64,000 bases of DNA from positions 1 through 64,000 of the forward strand of contig NZ_JAKGAN010000008.1 in the NCBI RefSeq assembly GCF_023061135.1, written 5' to 3'. The stretch is from Chromohalobacter sarecensis. Its GTDB lineage: Bacteria > Pseudomonadota > Gammaproteobacteria > Pseudomonadales > Halomonadaceae. The notes below the pieces were generated by a model. The model was not told the DNA's origin and did no database searches. It was given only the letters and a program-made list of their open reading frames with translations. The position numbers and the translations under genes are program-made. Positions 44,776 through 53,526 of the stretch are shown here, piece by piece. Every line of letters begins with the position of its first letter. Position 1 is the first letter of the stretch.

Positions 44776-44809
44776 GATTTCTCCTTGGAGCTAAATGGCG
44801 CCAAAAACG

Positions 44810-44842
44810 AAAAACCGGTGCCAGAGTTTTCTCCGACACCGG
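44810..44842 (-). terminator. Rho-independent terminator after the sugar porter gene
   Basis: Read on the minus strand: a 12-bp stem (CCGGTGTCGGAG with CTCTGGCACCGG, two G-U pairs), loop AAAA, then TTTTT. It lies 10 bp past the porter stop and would divide the xylose genes into two transcripts. Confidence 0.85.
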
Positions 44843-44852
44843 ATGGCTACCA

Positions 44853-46259
44853 TTATGCGTAAGCCATGTCCTCGAGCTCACGACCCTTCGTTTCGCGGAT
44901 GAACTTGACGACGAAGAAGATCGAGATGACCGCACAAATGGCGTAGAAGCTATAAGCGCCGGTCAGGCCGATGGAGGCGAGCATGATCGGGAAGGTCATG
45001 GTAATGGCGAAGTTGCTGACCCATTGGAACAGACCCGCGATCGCAAGCCCTGAACCACGTACCTGGTTGGGGAACATCTCGCCGAGCATGACCCACATGA
45101 CCGGGCCCCAGGAGCTGTTGAAGAAGAACACATAAGCGTTGGCGGCGATCAGCGCGAGCACGCCATTGCCTGGGGAAAGGTTCAGGCTGCCGTCGACCAT
45201 CTCGGCGGTGGAGAAGGCATAGACGAGAATGGCGAGTGTGATAGCCATGCCCACGGAGCCGCCCCACAGCAGCGGCTTACGCCCAATGCGGTCGATCAAG
45301 ACGATGGCGCCGAAGCAGGCCGCGATACTCACCGCGCCACTGATGACGTTGATCAGCAAGGCATCGCCTTCGGAGAAGCCCACGGCTTGCCAAAGGACGG
45401 CACCGTAGTAGAAGACGACGTTGATCCCCACCAATTGCTGGAAGACGGCCAGTCCGATCCCCACCCAGACCAGGTTGATGACCTTGCCGGTCTTGGGATT
45501 GATCAAGTCGCTGAAGCGCGGCTTGCGCTGCTCAGATAGAGAATTGCGGATCTGAGCCAGGCGCTCTTTAGCGTCGCTATCGTTGTAGATCATGTGCAGG
45601 ACGCGTTCGGCACGCTCATCGCGACGGGCACTGACCAGGTAGCGCGGGCTTTCCGGAATGAACAGCAGCGCGACCAGGAAGATCGTCGCGGGGATCAATT
45701 CCATCCAGAACATCCAGCGCCAGGCGGTAAAGCCGAACCACAGCTCAGAGGTGGAGGAACCTGCGGTATTGGCAAGCAGGTAATTGTTCAGAAACGAGAA
45801 GAACAGCCCGCCGATGATGGCGATCTGCTGGATGGTAGCGAGACGGCCACGCAGGTGTGCAGGGGCGATTTCGCTGATGTAAGCCGGTGCCATGACACTC
45901 GCGGCGCCCACGGCCAGACCACCCAGAATCCGGTAGATGACGAATTCCATCGACCCACCGGCGACACCCGACCCCCAGGCGCTGATGATGAAGAAGACGG
46001 CGGCGACGAGCAGCAGGGTGCGACGCCCGTACTTATCGGCCAGGCCACCGGCAAAGAATGCACCCACCGCACAACCCAGCAGCATGGAAGCGACATTGAA
46101 ACCGGTGCCGACGCTGTCGGAATTGAACGAGGATTGCAGGCCATCGACGGTGCCGTTGATGACCCCGCTGTCGAAGCCGAACAGGAAGCCGCCGATAGCG
46201 GCGACACAGCAAGTGAGAAAAACGATCAGGGAACGTTGCGAATCGCTGTATGTTGGCAT
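44853..46259 (-). CDS. Sugar porter (XylE-like D-xylose:H+ symporter)
   Basis: A 468-residue major-facilitator sugar porter with 12 segments. FGFDSGVINGT, GGLADKYGRRTLL, PESPRYLV, QQLVGINVVFYYG and WGPVMWVMLGEMFPN are the family's signature motifs, the last close to E. coli XylE. ATG 46259 with GGAG upstream is preferred to the longer frame starting at 46346, which would run into the xylose dehydrogenase gene. It lies 44 bp downstream of that gene, so free xylose import and oxidation are co-expressed. Confidence 0.88.
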   Translation of the reverse strand: MPTYSDSQRSLIVFLTCCVAAIGGFLFGFDSGVINGTVDGLQSSFNSDSVGTGFNVASMLLGCAVGAFFAGGLADKYGRRTLLLVAAVFFIISAWGSGVAGGSMEFVIYRILGGLAVGAASVMAPAYISEIAPAHLRGRLATIQQIAIIGGLFFSFLNNYLLANTAGSSTSELWFGFTAWRWMFWMELIPATIFLVALLFIPESPRYLVSARRDERAERVLHMIYNDSDAKERLAQIRNSLSEQRKPRFSDLINPKTGKVINLVWVGIGLAVFQQLVGINVVFYYGAVLWQAVGFSEGDALLINVISGAVSIAACFGAIVLIDRIGRKPLLWGGSVGMAITLAILVYAFSTAEMVDGSLNLSPGNGVLALIAANAYVFFFNSSWGPVMWVMLGEMFPNQVRGSGLAIAGLFQWVSNFAITMTFPIMLASIGLTGAYSFYAICAVISIFFVVKFIRETKGRELEDMAYA

Positions 46260-46303
46260 GATGTGCTCCGTTGTTGTTGGTGACGGGCGCCAGTGGCTAG
46301 GAC

Positions 46304-47041
46304 TTACAGCCAGCCGGCATCGACCCAGTAGTTGTGAGCGGTACAAGCAGACGCGTCATCCGAAGCCAGAAACAGCGCCATGGCAGCCACGTGATGAGGG
46401 TGAATGCGTACCTTGAGCTTTTGCTCTTCGACGATCTGCGCCTCGTCCTCGGGGCTGTACCAACGCGATTGGCGTGGCGTCTTGACGTTGCCGGGGATGA
46501 TGCAGTTGACGCGGATGCCGTCGCCGCCCAGATCGCTCGCCAGGGCCCGGGTCAGGCCTTCGATACCGGCCTTGGCGGTTTCGTAGAGCAGTATGTCGGA
46601 CTGCCCCAGGTGCCAACTGATCGACCCCAGGTTGATGATCGACCCGTGGCCTTGGCGACGCATGGCGGGCGCCACCTCACGAGCGGCGAGCACCAGGTGT
46701 CGCAGGTTGACGTTCATGCGGTCTTCCCAGTATTCGGGCGTGACGTCCTCGAGCTTATGGCGGTCGTCGTTGGCGGCGTTATTGATCAGCACGTCGACGT
46801 CACCGATGGCGCTCAACGTGGCGCGGAGCTGGTCGGGCTGGGTCAGGTCGCAGTAGTGGAAATGCGGCGCACCACTGCATTTCTCGACCAGCTCGTTCGC
46901 GAGCGCCTCGGCGACATCCAGGAAATGGACGTTCGCGCCCTGATTGACGAAGGCCTCGACCAAGCCGGCGCCGATGCCGGAACCGCCACCGGTGATGACG
47001 ACCGTCTTGTCCTTGAGACTGGGGTAAATTGCGGAACTCAT
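46304..47041 (-). CDS. xylB: D-xylose 1-dehydrogenase (Caulobacter XylB type SDR)
   Basis: A 245-residue NAD-dependent SDR that oxidises D-xylose to D-xylonolactone, the entry step of the Weimberg/Dahms pathways. VVITGGGSGIGAGL is the cofactor motif; LGSISWHLGQSDILLYETAK contains the Ser and Tyr-x3-Lys of the active site. The start MSSAIYPSLK and the NDDRHKLEDVT and WYSPEDEAQIV blocks agree with what I recall of Caulobacter XylB. A ROK-type operator lies 48 bp upstream. Later pathway enzymes (xylonate dehydratase and onward) are not in the window. Confidence 0.9.
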   Translation of the reverse strand: MSSAIYPSLKDKTVVITGGGSGIGAGLVEAFVNQGANVHFLDVAEALANELVEKCSGAPHFHYCDLTQPDQLRATLSAIGDVDVLINNAANDDRHKLEDVTPEYWEDRMNVNLRHLVLAAREVAPAMRRQGHGSIINLGSISWHLGQSDILLYETAKAGIEGLTRALASDLGGDGIRVNCIIPGNVKTPRQSRWYSPEDEAQIVEEQKLKVRIHPHHVAAMALFLASDDASACTAHNYWVDAGWL

Positions 47042-47088
47042 GCAGGCCCTCTATTGCATTGGAAGCAGGTAATCGCTGGAATGACGCG

Positions 47089-47111
47089 CTTAGTTAACAG
47101 ATTTAACTAAG
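47089..47111. promoter_or_regulatory. Probable ROK (XylR) operator upstream of xylB
   Basis: CTTAGTTAA (47089-47097), CAGAT, TTAACTAAG (47103-47111): a perfect 9-bp dyad with a 5-bp spacer. The TTAGTT/AACTAA half-sites resemble operators of Bacillus XylR, a ROK repressor, and a ROK gene lies nearby at 49404. The site is 48 bp before the xylB start, a position suited to repression. Confidence 0.75.
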
Positions 47112-47192
47112 TGAATGATCGTTCAGCGGAGGGATGATTTCCATGCGACCATGGTCATAGATGGACGTTGCGGAGTGCTGCTGGTGGGGAGA

Positions 47193-47215
47193 CGCCACAT
47201 GGTGCCCATGTGGCG
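47193..47215. terminator. Strong hairpin between the sulfatase-like gene and xylB
   Basis: CGCCACATGG, loop TGC, CCATGTGGCG: a perfect 10-bp stem. It lies 32 bp after the stop of the leftward sulfatase-like gene, as a terminator would, but no T-tract follows. Confidence 0.45.
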
Positions 47216-47246
47216 AAGACGTTTGTTGCAGAGTTCGCTATGGTTT

Positions 47247-49094
47247 TCAGCGATAAAAGCGTGACATGGCTTGAAGCGCTTCGTTGAGCATGGCGGCGGG
47301 AGGTTGATAGTTCGGCGCCGGCTCGAGTTCTGTTGTCATGGTCTCGAAGCGCCCTGTGGGATGAGTTACCACGAGGTGGTCGTCGGTGACCATAGCGTAG
47401 TTCATGTAGCTACCGGCGATCATCCAGTCACGCTTGCGCTGGGATAACAGGCCATTGCCCATGGCATAGGTCTTGGGTGGGGTGGCTTGGCAGCCCAACG
47501 CCTGCATGAATGACGCAGGGATATCGGCATGGGAGGTGCGATAGGAGATTCGTTCCGCGCGCTTGTCCGGCCAATGGACGACCATGGGCACTTGAAGTTG
47601 CGCATCGCTGTAATTGCTGCCATGACCCCAGTAGCCCTTGCTGTTGTCATTGAATTCTTCCCCGTGGTCCGAGGTGATCATGACGATGGTGTCCTCCAGA
47701 ACTCCGCGCTGTTTGAGATCTTTCAATACACGGCCCATCAATTGGTCGACATATTGCACCGAGGTCTTGTAGCGGTTGAAGAAGGGCGCCGGATCGAAAT
47801 CATCATCCAGAGCTAGGCGGTTGATCGTTTGCCAATAAGGCTTGATACGCGGAAAATCGGGCGGCACGTCGTAGCCATGTACCGACTTGTAGAAGAGAAA
47901 ACCGAAGAAAGGTGATCCTTGTCGATCGCGCTTTTGCAGAAAATCGAGCCAGTCGTTAGTAATGAGTCGATCCCGCTGCCATGCCTCGTCGCCGGGTGGG
48001 TTGAGGCGAATATCCGCGATGCTGGCAAAGGCGGTGCGGTCGAAAGCAGGGCTGATCAGCGTCGCTGCCGAGAGGATTTCGGTCTGATAATCCAGGTTCT
48101 GGAGGCGGCGTATCCATATGGGGGCTGTTTGGCTGCTTTCGTAGGCATCCCAGTAGGTCGATGGTAGACCGTAAAAGAGACTGAAGCCGCCGGCCTTGCT
48201 TGAATTGCCCCCGCTGTAATGCTGGGTGAATGTTTTGGCCTCGCGATTGGCGAAGCGCATGGTATTCGGCATCCAACGTGGATCGAGCATATCGGCACGC
48301 AGCGCGTCGACGGCGATCACCAGGATGTTGGGCCGCTCGGCGGGCGTTTTGCAGTTCAAGGGCTGGGTGGGGTAATCGAGCCTGCCCGAGCCTTCGGCAC
48401 GCCCCAGCCTGGCAACGGATTGAGCATCCCGATTGGCGCTGGCATCGACCCAGCCCTGATCCTTGAAAAAGCGTTTGGCGGTCGTCGCATAATAAAGCGG
48501 AACGTAACGCGTCAAGGTGGTAATGCGCGTGTTGTAGTTGGCATCGGCCCAGGCGTGCCAACCATGCGCACCGAGCTGAGCGGCAAACAGAACGGCGAAC
48601 CCGACGCCTAGCCAGCGTGCCCGCGGGCGAAAGCGCGTCAGCAGCCAGGCGATGGTGCCTTGTACCGCCAACATGACAATCAGCGCCCCGCTGGCGAGCG
48701 TCCATTCCAGCCAGGAAAAATCGAACGTATGCGCGCCTGCCTTGATGATCGTGTTCAGCACGAACCCTGACAGATGAAAGCGGTAAAGAGAGAAAACTGC
48801 GATATCGATGACTAATAAAAATTGTCCTAACGTTGCAATGACAATAGCGGCAATCATTAGCCATCGTTGTTTGAGTATCAGTCCCAGAAGAACCAAGGGC
48901 AGACCGATAAGCCAAGTCAATAGCGCGTATTGGCCGATATAGGTAAGCGTGATGTAGGCTGCGGAAGCGGGCCCTTCGATGGGCATCCAGACAAAGAAGC
49001 GAGTGGCCAATAGGCACGCCAAGGGCACATTCGCGAACAAGAACCAGGAAAGCCAATTGAGTCGTTGATAAACAGTGCGGGGGAATACGGACAT
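47247..49094 (-). CDS. YejM/PbgA-like inner-membrane sulfatase-fold protein
   Basis: A 615-residue protein with five N-terminal membrane segments (about residues 15-190, DUF3413-like) and a periplasmic alkaline-phosphatase/sulfatase-fold domain. ILVIAVDALRADML, HYSGGNSSKAGGFSLFYG and MITSDHGEEF correspond to blocks of enterobacterial YejM (PbgA), an LPS-sensing regulator of LpxC turnover, in which the fold lacks normal sulfatase chemistry. ATG 49094 follows a TTG that opens the frame. It is unrelated to xylose use and sits between xylB and the ROK gene. An envelope-lipid role is inferred from homology. Confidence 0.82.
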   Translation of the reverse strand: MSVFPRTVYQRLNWLSWFLFANVPLACLLATRFFVWMPIEGPASAAYITLTYIGQYALLTWLIGLPLVLLGLILKQRWLMIAAIVIATLGQFLLVIDIAVFSLYRFHLSGFVLNTIIKAGAHTFDFSWLEWTLASGALIVMLAVQGTIAWLLTRFRPRARWLGVGFAVLFAAQLGAHGWHAWADANYNTRITTLTRYVPLYYATTAKRFFKDQGWVDASANRDAQSVARLGRAEGSGRLDYPTQPLNCKTPAERPNILVIAVDALRADMLDPRWMPNTMRFANREAKTFTQHYSGGNSSKAGGFSLFYGLPSTYWDAYESSQTAPIWIRRLQNLDYQTEILSAATLISPAFDRTAFASIADIRLNPPGDEAWQRDRLITNDWLDFLQKRDRQGSPFFGFLFYKSVHGYDVPPDFPRIKPYWQTINRLALDDDFDPAPFFNRYKTSVQYVDQLMGRVLKDLKQRGVLEDTIVMITSDHGEEFNDNSKGYWGHGSNYSDAQLQVPMVVHWPDKRAERISYRTSHADIPASFMQALGCQATPPKTYAMGNGLLSQRKRDWMIAGSYMNYAMVTDDHLVVTHPTGRFETMTTELEPAPNYQPPAAMLNEALQAMSRFYR

Positions 49095-49403
49095 CAAGAA
49101 AGTACCGCGGGCATCATTGGGGTGGTTATAAAAGCGTCATTTGTTGGTAATGGACAGCAGTTTTGCTTCGGTGTTCGGCGCGCCAAGCGTAACCTTTTGT
49201 GCTTCATGATTGAAGACACTCAGGACCGTGAGTCATTAAGTATTACCTGCAATATGCCGCGGATAAGTAATGGTCAGGAAGGCGTAGGAACAGTGCGGAT
49301 CAAGCGTCGCGAAAACCGTTTTTGCCGATAACGGCAGTGGTGGAAAATAATTTGGTATATTGCCTGTTCCTACCCAATTATCAGCGAGGCACCTTGTATT
49401 GCC
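49095..49403. other. Divergent intergenic region, sulfatase-like gene / ROK gene
   Basis: 309 bp that must hold promoters for both flanking genes. It is fairly AT-rich near 49340-49380 and contains a small dyad TGCCG-ATAA-CGGCA (49323-49336). No ROK-type TTAGTT operator and no convincing small gene were found. Confidence 0.5.
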
Positions 49404-50594
49404 ATGGTTAGTCCCTTTGCCCCTCAAGCCGCCGGTGATCTTAACTTTCTCAAGAAGCTCAATCGCAGTTCGATCCTGGCGACCGTGCGCCGCTATCCCG
49501 GTGCGACACGTGCCGATATCGCGTCGCGAACTCAACTGACCAAGGCGACAGTAGGGAGTGTGGTGCAAGCGCTTCTAAAGCGTGGCTGGCTGCGTGAAGG
49601 TGAGCTGCAGCCGCGTGGTGGTGGGCGCCCAGGGCGGGCGCTGTATCTCGATGACACCCATCATGTGCTGTTGGGGGCGGATATCGGCGTGAGGGGGCTA
49701 CGTATCGTGGCGTGCACTCTGGGCGGCGAGGTACTTCTGCAGCGTTATGTCAGCCAAGCGCCTACCAAACCCGACGAGACGGCGGCACATTTGGCCGAAT
49801 TGATACGTGCCATGCGGCACGATCCGCTGATTGCCGACCGCCATTGCCTGGGGTTGGGCGTGACGGTACCGGGGCCGGTGTCGCCCGAGCATCCCATTTT
49901 GCGGCTGGCGCCCAATCTGGGGTGGATCGATGTCGCCTTTCTCGAGGTGCTTCGTCCGTATCTGCCGGAGTTCGATGGTATCTGGCTTCTGGATAACGAA
50001 GCCAACGCTGCGGCCTTTGGCGAGTTCTATTTCCACGACGGCATTCCCCCCGAGTCTATTGTTTATATCAGCGCTGCCAGCGGTATCGGTAGCGGTCTGG
50101 TGACCGGCGACAATTACCCCTTGGTACTTCGCGGCATGCAGGGCCTGGTGGGCGAAATTGGTCACACCATCGTGCAGCCGGGGGGGCTTTATTGCCACTG
50201 TGGCAATCGTGGCTGTGCCGAAACCTTGGTCAGTGGTTGGGCGATTCGCGCCGCATTGGGCATCGACGATGCCGAAAGCCTGGATGCGGCGATAGCGGCG
50301 CGGGGCGATGATCCCGACGTCAATGCTGTCCTGCGGCGTGCCGGTGAAGCCTTGGGCACCCTGATGCTCAACCTGCATCACACGCTCAACCCGGCCATGT
50401 TGGTGCTCGGTGGATCGCTAATGCATCTAGGCGAGCGCCTGATCGAGCCGGCACTGGCCTACTTCGAAGCCCATCAGAATGACTTGCTGCGCGGGACGCA
50501 GCGCGTTCCCATCAAGGTGATTCACGACAGCACCTTTACCGCCGCGCGGGGGGCCGCCGCCGAGGTCATGGCCAAGGCGGCGTTGGAGGCGTGA
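49404..50594 (+). CDS. xylR: ROK-family transcriptional repressor (XylR-like)
   Basis: A 396-residue ROK regulator. The N-terminal helix-turn-helix ([20 protein letters not shown], about residues 33-52) is followed by the ROK sugar-kinase-like domain; [14 protein letters not shown] is the degenerate phosphate loop and [12 protein letters not shown] the zinc-binding motif. Placed beside xylose genes with a matching operator ahead of xylB, it most likely represses them until D-xylose binds. It is transcribed alone, away from the xylose genes. Confidence 0.88.
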   Translation: MVSPFAPQAAGDLNFLKKLNRSSILATVRRYPGATRADIASRTQLTKATVGSVVQALLKRGWLREGELQPRGGGRPGRALYLDDTHHVLLGADIGVRGLRIVACTLGGEVLLQRYVSQAPTKPDETAAHLAELIRAMRHDPLIADRHCLGLGVTVPGPVSPEHPILRLAPNLGWIDVAFLEVLRPYLPEFDGIWLLDNEANAAAFGEFYFHDGIPPESIVYISAASGIGSGLVTGDNYPLVLRGMQGLVGEIGHTIVQPGGLYCHCGNRGCAETLVSGWAIRAALGIDDAESLDAAIAARGDDPDVNAVLRRAGEALGTLMLNLHHTLNPAMLVLGGSLMHLGERLIEPALAYFEAHQNDLLRGTQRVPIKVIHDSTFTAARGAAAEVMAKAALEA

Positions 50595-50642
50595 GGCTGA
50601 CTGTCCCGGCGTTAAGACTGGTGTTAAGAAAAGTGCCTGTGT

Positions 50643-51926
50643 TCAGAAAATCAAGTTGGGCAGTGTCATCGATATGGCAGGCACGAAGGTCACCATCAAC
50701 AGTATGCCGACCAGTAGCAGCCAATAAGGCATGATGGCACGGATGAAGTCGGGCACCCTGACGCCAGTGATACTGCAGGTGGTAAACATTACCGTGCCGA
50801 GGGGCGGCGTGATCGTGCCGATGGACGCATTGAGGATGAAAATAATCCCGAAATGTACCGGGTCGATGCCGAACTGGGCTGCCACGGGCGCCAGCAAGGG
50901 CGATAGCACGATGAGAATGGCGTTGCCTTCCAGGAACATGCCGAGCACCAGCAGGATGACATTGGCGAGGAGCAAGAATGCCACGGCGCTACCCACTTGG
51001 GATGAGAGCAACATGGCGATATCTTGCGGGATGTGCTCCCAGGTTAAAAAGCGCGCGAATCCCGACGCTACGGCGATGATGAACAGGACGTTGACCGAGG
51101 CGAACAGCGATTCCCGCGTGGCCACCGCGACGCTGCCCACGTTCATTTCCTTGTAGACGAACATTCCCACGATCAAGGCATACAGTACCGCCATGGCGCC
51201 GGCTTCGGTCGGTGTGAAAACGCCGACACGAATACCGCCAATGACCACGACCGGTAGCAGCAGGGCGATGATGCCGGCGCGCGTCACGCTGACCCATTCA
51301 CGCCGCGAGACCCGCTCCTTGCGCGGCGGTTGATAACCTAGCCGACGGCACTGACGCGATACCAGCAACATCATGCAGACCGCCATCAGGACTCCTGGCA
51401 CCACACCGGCCAGGAACAAACGACCGATCGAGACGTTGTTGACGTAGCCATATACGATCAGCGCGATTCCCGGTGGGATGGTCGAGGTCACCAATGAGGA
51501 GGCGGCGGTGACGGCGGTGGAAAACGGCTTGGGGTAGCCGCTTGCCGTCATGCTGGGCACGAGCAGCTTGGCGTTCATGGCGGCGTCGGCGATGTTCGAG
51601 CCGGAAAGCCCGCCCATGAAGGTACTCAATAGCACGTTGGCCTGTGCCAATCCGCCATGCAGGCGTCGGGTCATGAGTTCGGCCAGTTTCAACAGGCGGT
51701 CGGTAATGCCGGAGTAGTTCATGAATACCCCCGCCATGATGAAAAACGGGATCGCCAGCAGCGAGATGGACTCCAGCCCCCCAGCCAGGCGCTGAATGAG
51801 CAGCATGGTGGGCTGGTCGGCGCCGAACAGGAAATACAAGAACGTCGACAGGAACAGTGCGAAGGCGACAGGGGTGCCCAGCACGAAAAGAAGCAAAAGC
51901 GCTGCGAGTGCTATGCCTACGGCCAT
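50643..51926 (-). CDS. dctM: TRAP transporter large permease (DctM)
   Basis: A 427-residue, about 12-segment permease, the ion-coupled channel of a tripartite ATP-independent periplasmic transporter. GGLSGSNIADAAMNAKLLVPSM-type loop (GGLSGSNIADAAMNAK) and the TPPLGTVMF segment are DctM hallmarks. It is the last gene of the L-galactonate operon, 12 bp after dctQ. TRAP systems are Na+-driven, apt for a halophile. Substrate, by context, is a hexonate or hexuronate. Confidence 0.93.
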   Translation of the reverse strand: MAVGIALAALLLLFVLGTPVAFALFLSTFLYFLFGADQPTMLLIQRLAGGLESISLLAIPFFIMAGVFMNYSGITDRLLKLAELMTRRLHGGLAQANVLLSTFMGGLSGSNIADAAMNAKLLVPSMTASGYPKPFSTAVTAASSLVTSTIPPGIALIVYGYVNNVSIGRLFLAGVVPGVLMAVCMMLLVSRQCRRLGYQPPRKERVSRREWVSVTRAGIIALLLPVVVIGGIRVGVFTPTEAGAMAVLYALIVGMFVYKEMNVGSVAVATRESLFASVNVLFIIAVASGFARFLTWEHIPQDIAMLLSSQVGSAVAFLLLANVILLVLGMFLEGNAILIVLSPLLAPVAAQFGIDPVHFGIIFILNASIGTITPPLGTVMFTTCSITGVRVPDFIRAIMPYWLLLVGILLMVTFVPAISMTLPNLIF

Positions 51927-51938
51927 GGGTAGTATCCT

Positions 51939-52406
51939 TTAGGTATCGCGAGCCAGACGAACGAGGCAGTGGTAGGCCATGACGACGGCACTGACCGGGA
52001 TGGCGACGTGGATCCACATGTACGGAATCTGCAGCATGGGAGTGCTACGGAAATTGGAATAGGGCAACAGTTGCAGCCCCCAGTAGCCGAGCACGATGGC
52101 GGCGATCAAGACCATGCCGACATTGAAGAGTCGCTCGTTCCAGCGCGCGAGCGTTGTCGGGAGTTTTTCCGACAGCATGCCGATGAGCACGTGTTCGTTG
52201 CGACGCACCAAGGCGCTGGCGCCGAGGAAGGTGGCCCATACCATCAGAAGCTGCAGGACCTCTTCCGTCCAAGCCAGGGGAGTGTTCAATATATAACGCA
52301 TGAAGATATTGCTGATGGCGACGAGAAAGATCGCGAAGAGTGCCGCGCTGGCCAACACTTCATCGAGTCGCATGATGCGGTCGATCCAATGGAATACGCG
52401 TTTCAT
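51939..52406 (-). CDS. dctQ: TRAP transporter small permease (DctQ)
   Basis: A 155-residue protein with four membrane segments, the small membrane subunit bridging the binding protein and DctM. FMRYILNTPLAWTEEVLQLL and the ALVRRNEHV segment fit the DctQ family. ATG 52406 has GAGGAG 6 nt upstream; a GTG at 52424 overlaps that site and is less likely. Confidence 0.9.
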   Translation of the reverse strand: MKRVFHWIDRIMRLDEVLASAALFAIFLVAISNIFMRYILNTPLAWTEEVLQLLMVWATFLGASALVRRNEHVLIGMLSEKLPTTLARWNERLFNVGMVLIAAIVLGYWGLQLLPYSNFRSTPMLQIPYMWIHVAIPVSAVVMAYHCLVRLARDT

Positions 52407-52501
52407 TTGAGGCTCCTCGGTCACGGCAACTCACGGTGTTGCCGTCCGTGATACGCGTGCCGACGCCACTGGTTTGTGTGGCGCCGGCGGTCGTTCAACG
52501 C

Positions 52502-53488
52502 TTATCCGTTGATGATCTGGCGAACCTGTTCGTACAGGCCGTCGCTCCACTGCGGGAAGGCAGCGGGAATCTGTTCTGCAGCACGCTCGCGGAATGGTTG
52601 CGTATCCACTTCGTGGACCTCGACGCCGGCATCCTTCAGTTTCTGCAGGGCGATGTCGCTTTCCTTCTCGACCAGTTCACGCAGATGGGCGGCCATGTCT
52701 TGCCCGGTGTCGGTCAGGATCTGCCGGTTTTCCTCGCTGAGCTGGTCCCAGAACGCCTTGCCGGTAACGAACGGCGCCACGGTGTTCATGTGCCCGGTCA
52801 GGTTGAGGTGCTTGACGACTTCGTGGAACTTGCCGCCGAACAATACCGGTGTGGGATTTTCGACCCCGTCGACCATGCCCTGGGCCAGTGCTGGATAGAC
52901 GTCACCCAGCGACATGGGGGTCGGCGTAGCGCCCATCGAGCGCATGGCCTCGACGTACATCGGTGAGTTCTGCACGCGGATTTTCACGCCGTCGAGTTCT
53001 TCGGGCGTTGTGGCGGGCTCGCGAGAGAGCAGGTGGCGCGTGCCGTACACAGTGTTGGGGATGACGATGTGATAACCGGCATCCTCGACCTTCTGGCTTT
53101 GCTCGGCGAACCACTCGGAGTCGAAGACCTTGAGTTTGTCGTCGAAGTTATCGGCTATATAGGGCGCGTCGAGCACCGACAGATCGGGCACCGAGCTCAT
53201 GAAGTTGCTGTAGGCGGTGATCGTAATGATTGGCGAGCCGAAACGCGCCTGCTCCATGACGTCCGTCTCGGAGCCGAGCTGGCTGGCGGGGAAGGCGCTG
53301 AGCGTGAGTTCGCCGTCGCTGGCTTCCTCGACGTTTTCTGCCCATTCCTTGACGGCGACATCGACCGGTTCGCCCGGCTGATTACCGTAAGCCACGCGGA
53401 TCTCGGTGGCGGCCTGGGCGAGGTTCAAGCTGCCGAGGCCGGCGATGGAGAGGCTGGTGGCGATGAGCGTGAGTTTCTTGAAACGCAT
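52502..53488 (-). CDS. dctP: TRAP transporter solute-binding protein (DctP)
   Basis: A 328-residue periplasmic binding protein with a signal peptide of about 26 residues ending NLAQA. GVKIRVQNSPMYVEAMRSMG contains the conserved Arg that fixes the substrate carboxylate, and MSLGDVYPALAQGMVDGVEN is a second family block. It follows the UxaB-like gene by 38 bp in an operon for L-galactonate breakdown, so an aldonate or uronate is the expected ligand. Confidence 0.93.
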   Translation of the reverse strand: MRFKKLTLIATSLSIAGLGSLNLAQAATEIRVAYGNQPGEPVDVAVKEWAENVEEASDGELTLSAFPASQLGSETDVMEQARFGSPIITITAYSNFMSSVPDLSVLDAPYIADNFDDKLKVFDSEWFAEQSQKVEDAGYHIVIPNTVYGTRHLLSREPATTPEELDGVKIRVQNSPMYVEAMRSMGATPTPMSLGDVYPALAQGMVDGVENPTPVLFGGKFHEVVKHLNLTGHMNTVAPFVTGKAFWDQLSEENRQILTDTGQDMAAHLRELVEKESDIALQKLKDAGVEVHEVDTQPFRERAAEQIPAAFPQWSDGLYEQVRQIING

Positions 53489-53526
53489 TGTCGTGCTCCT
53501 TGATTGTTGTCGATCGTGCGGTCGGG

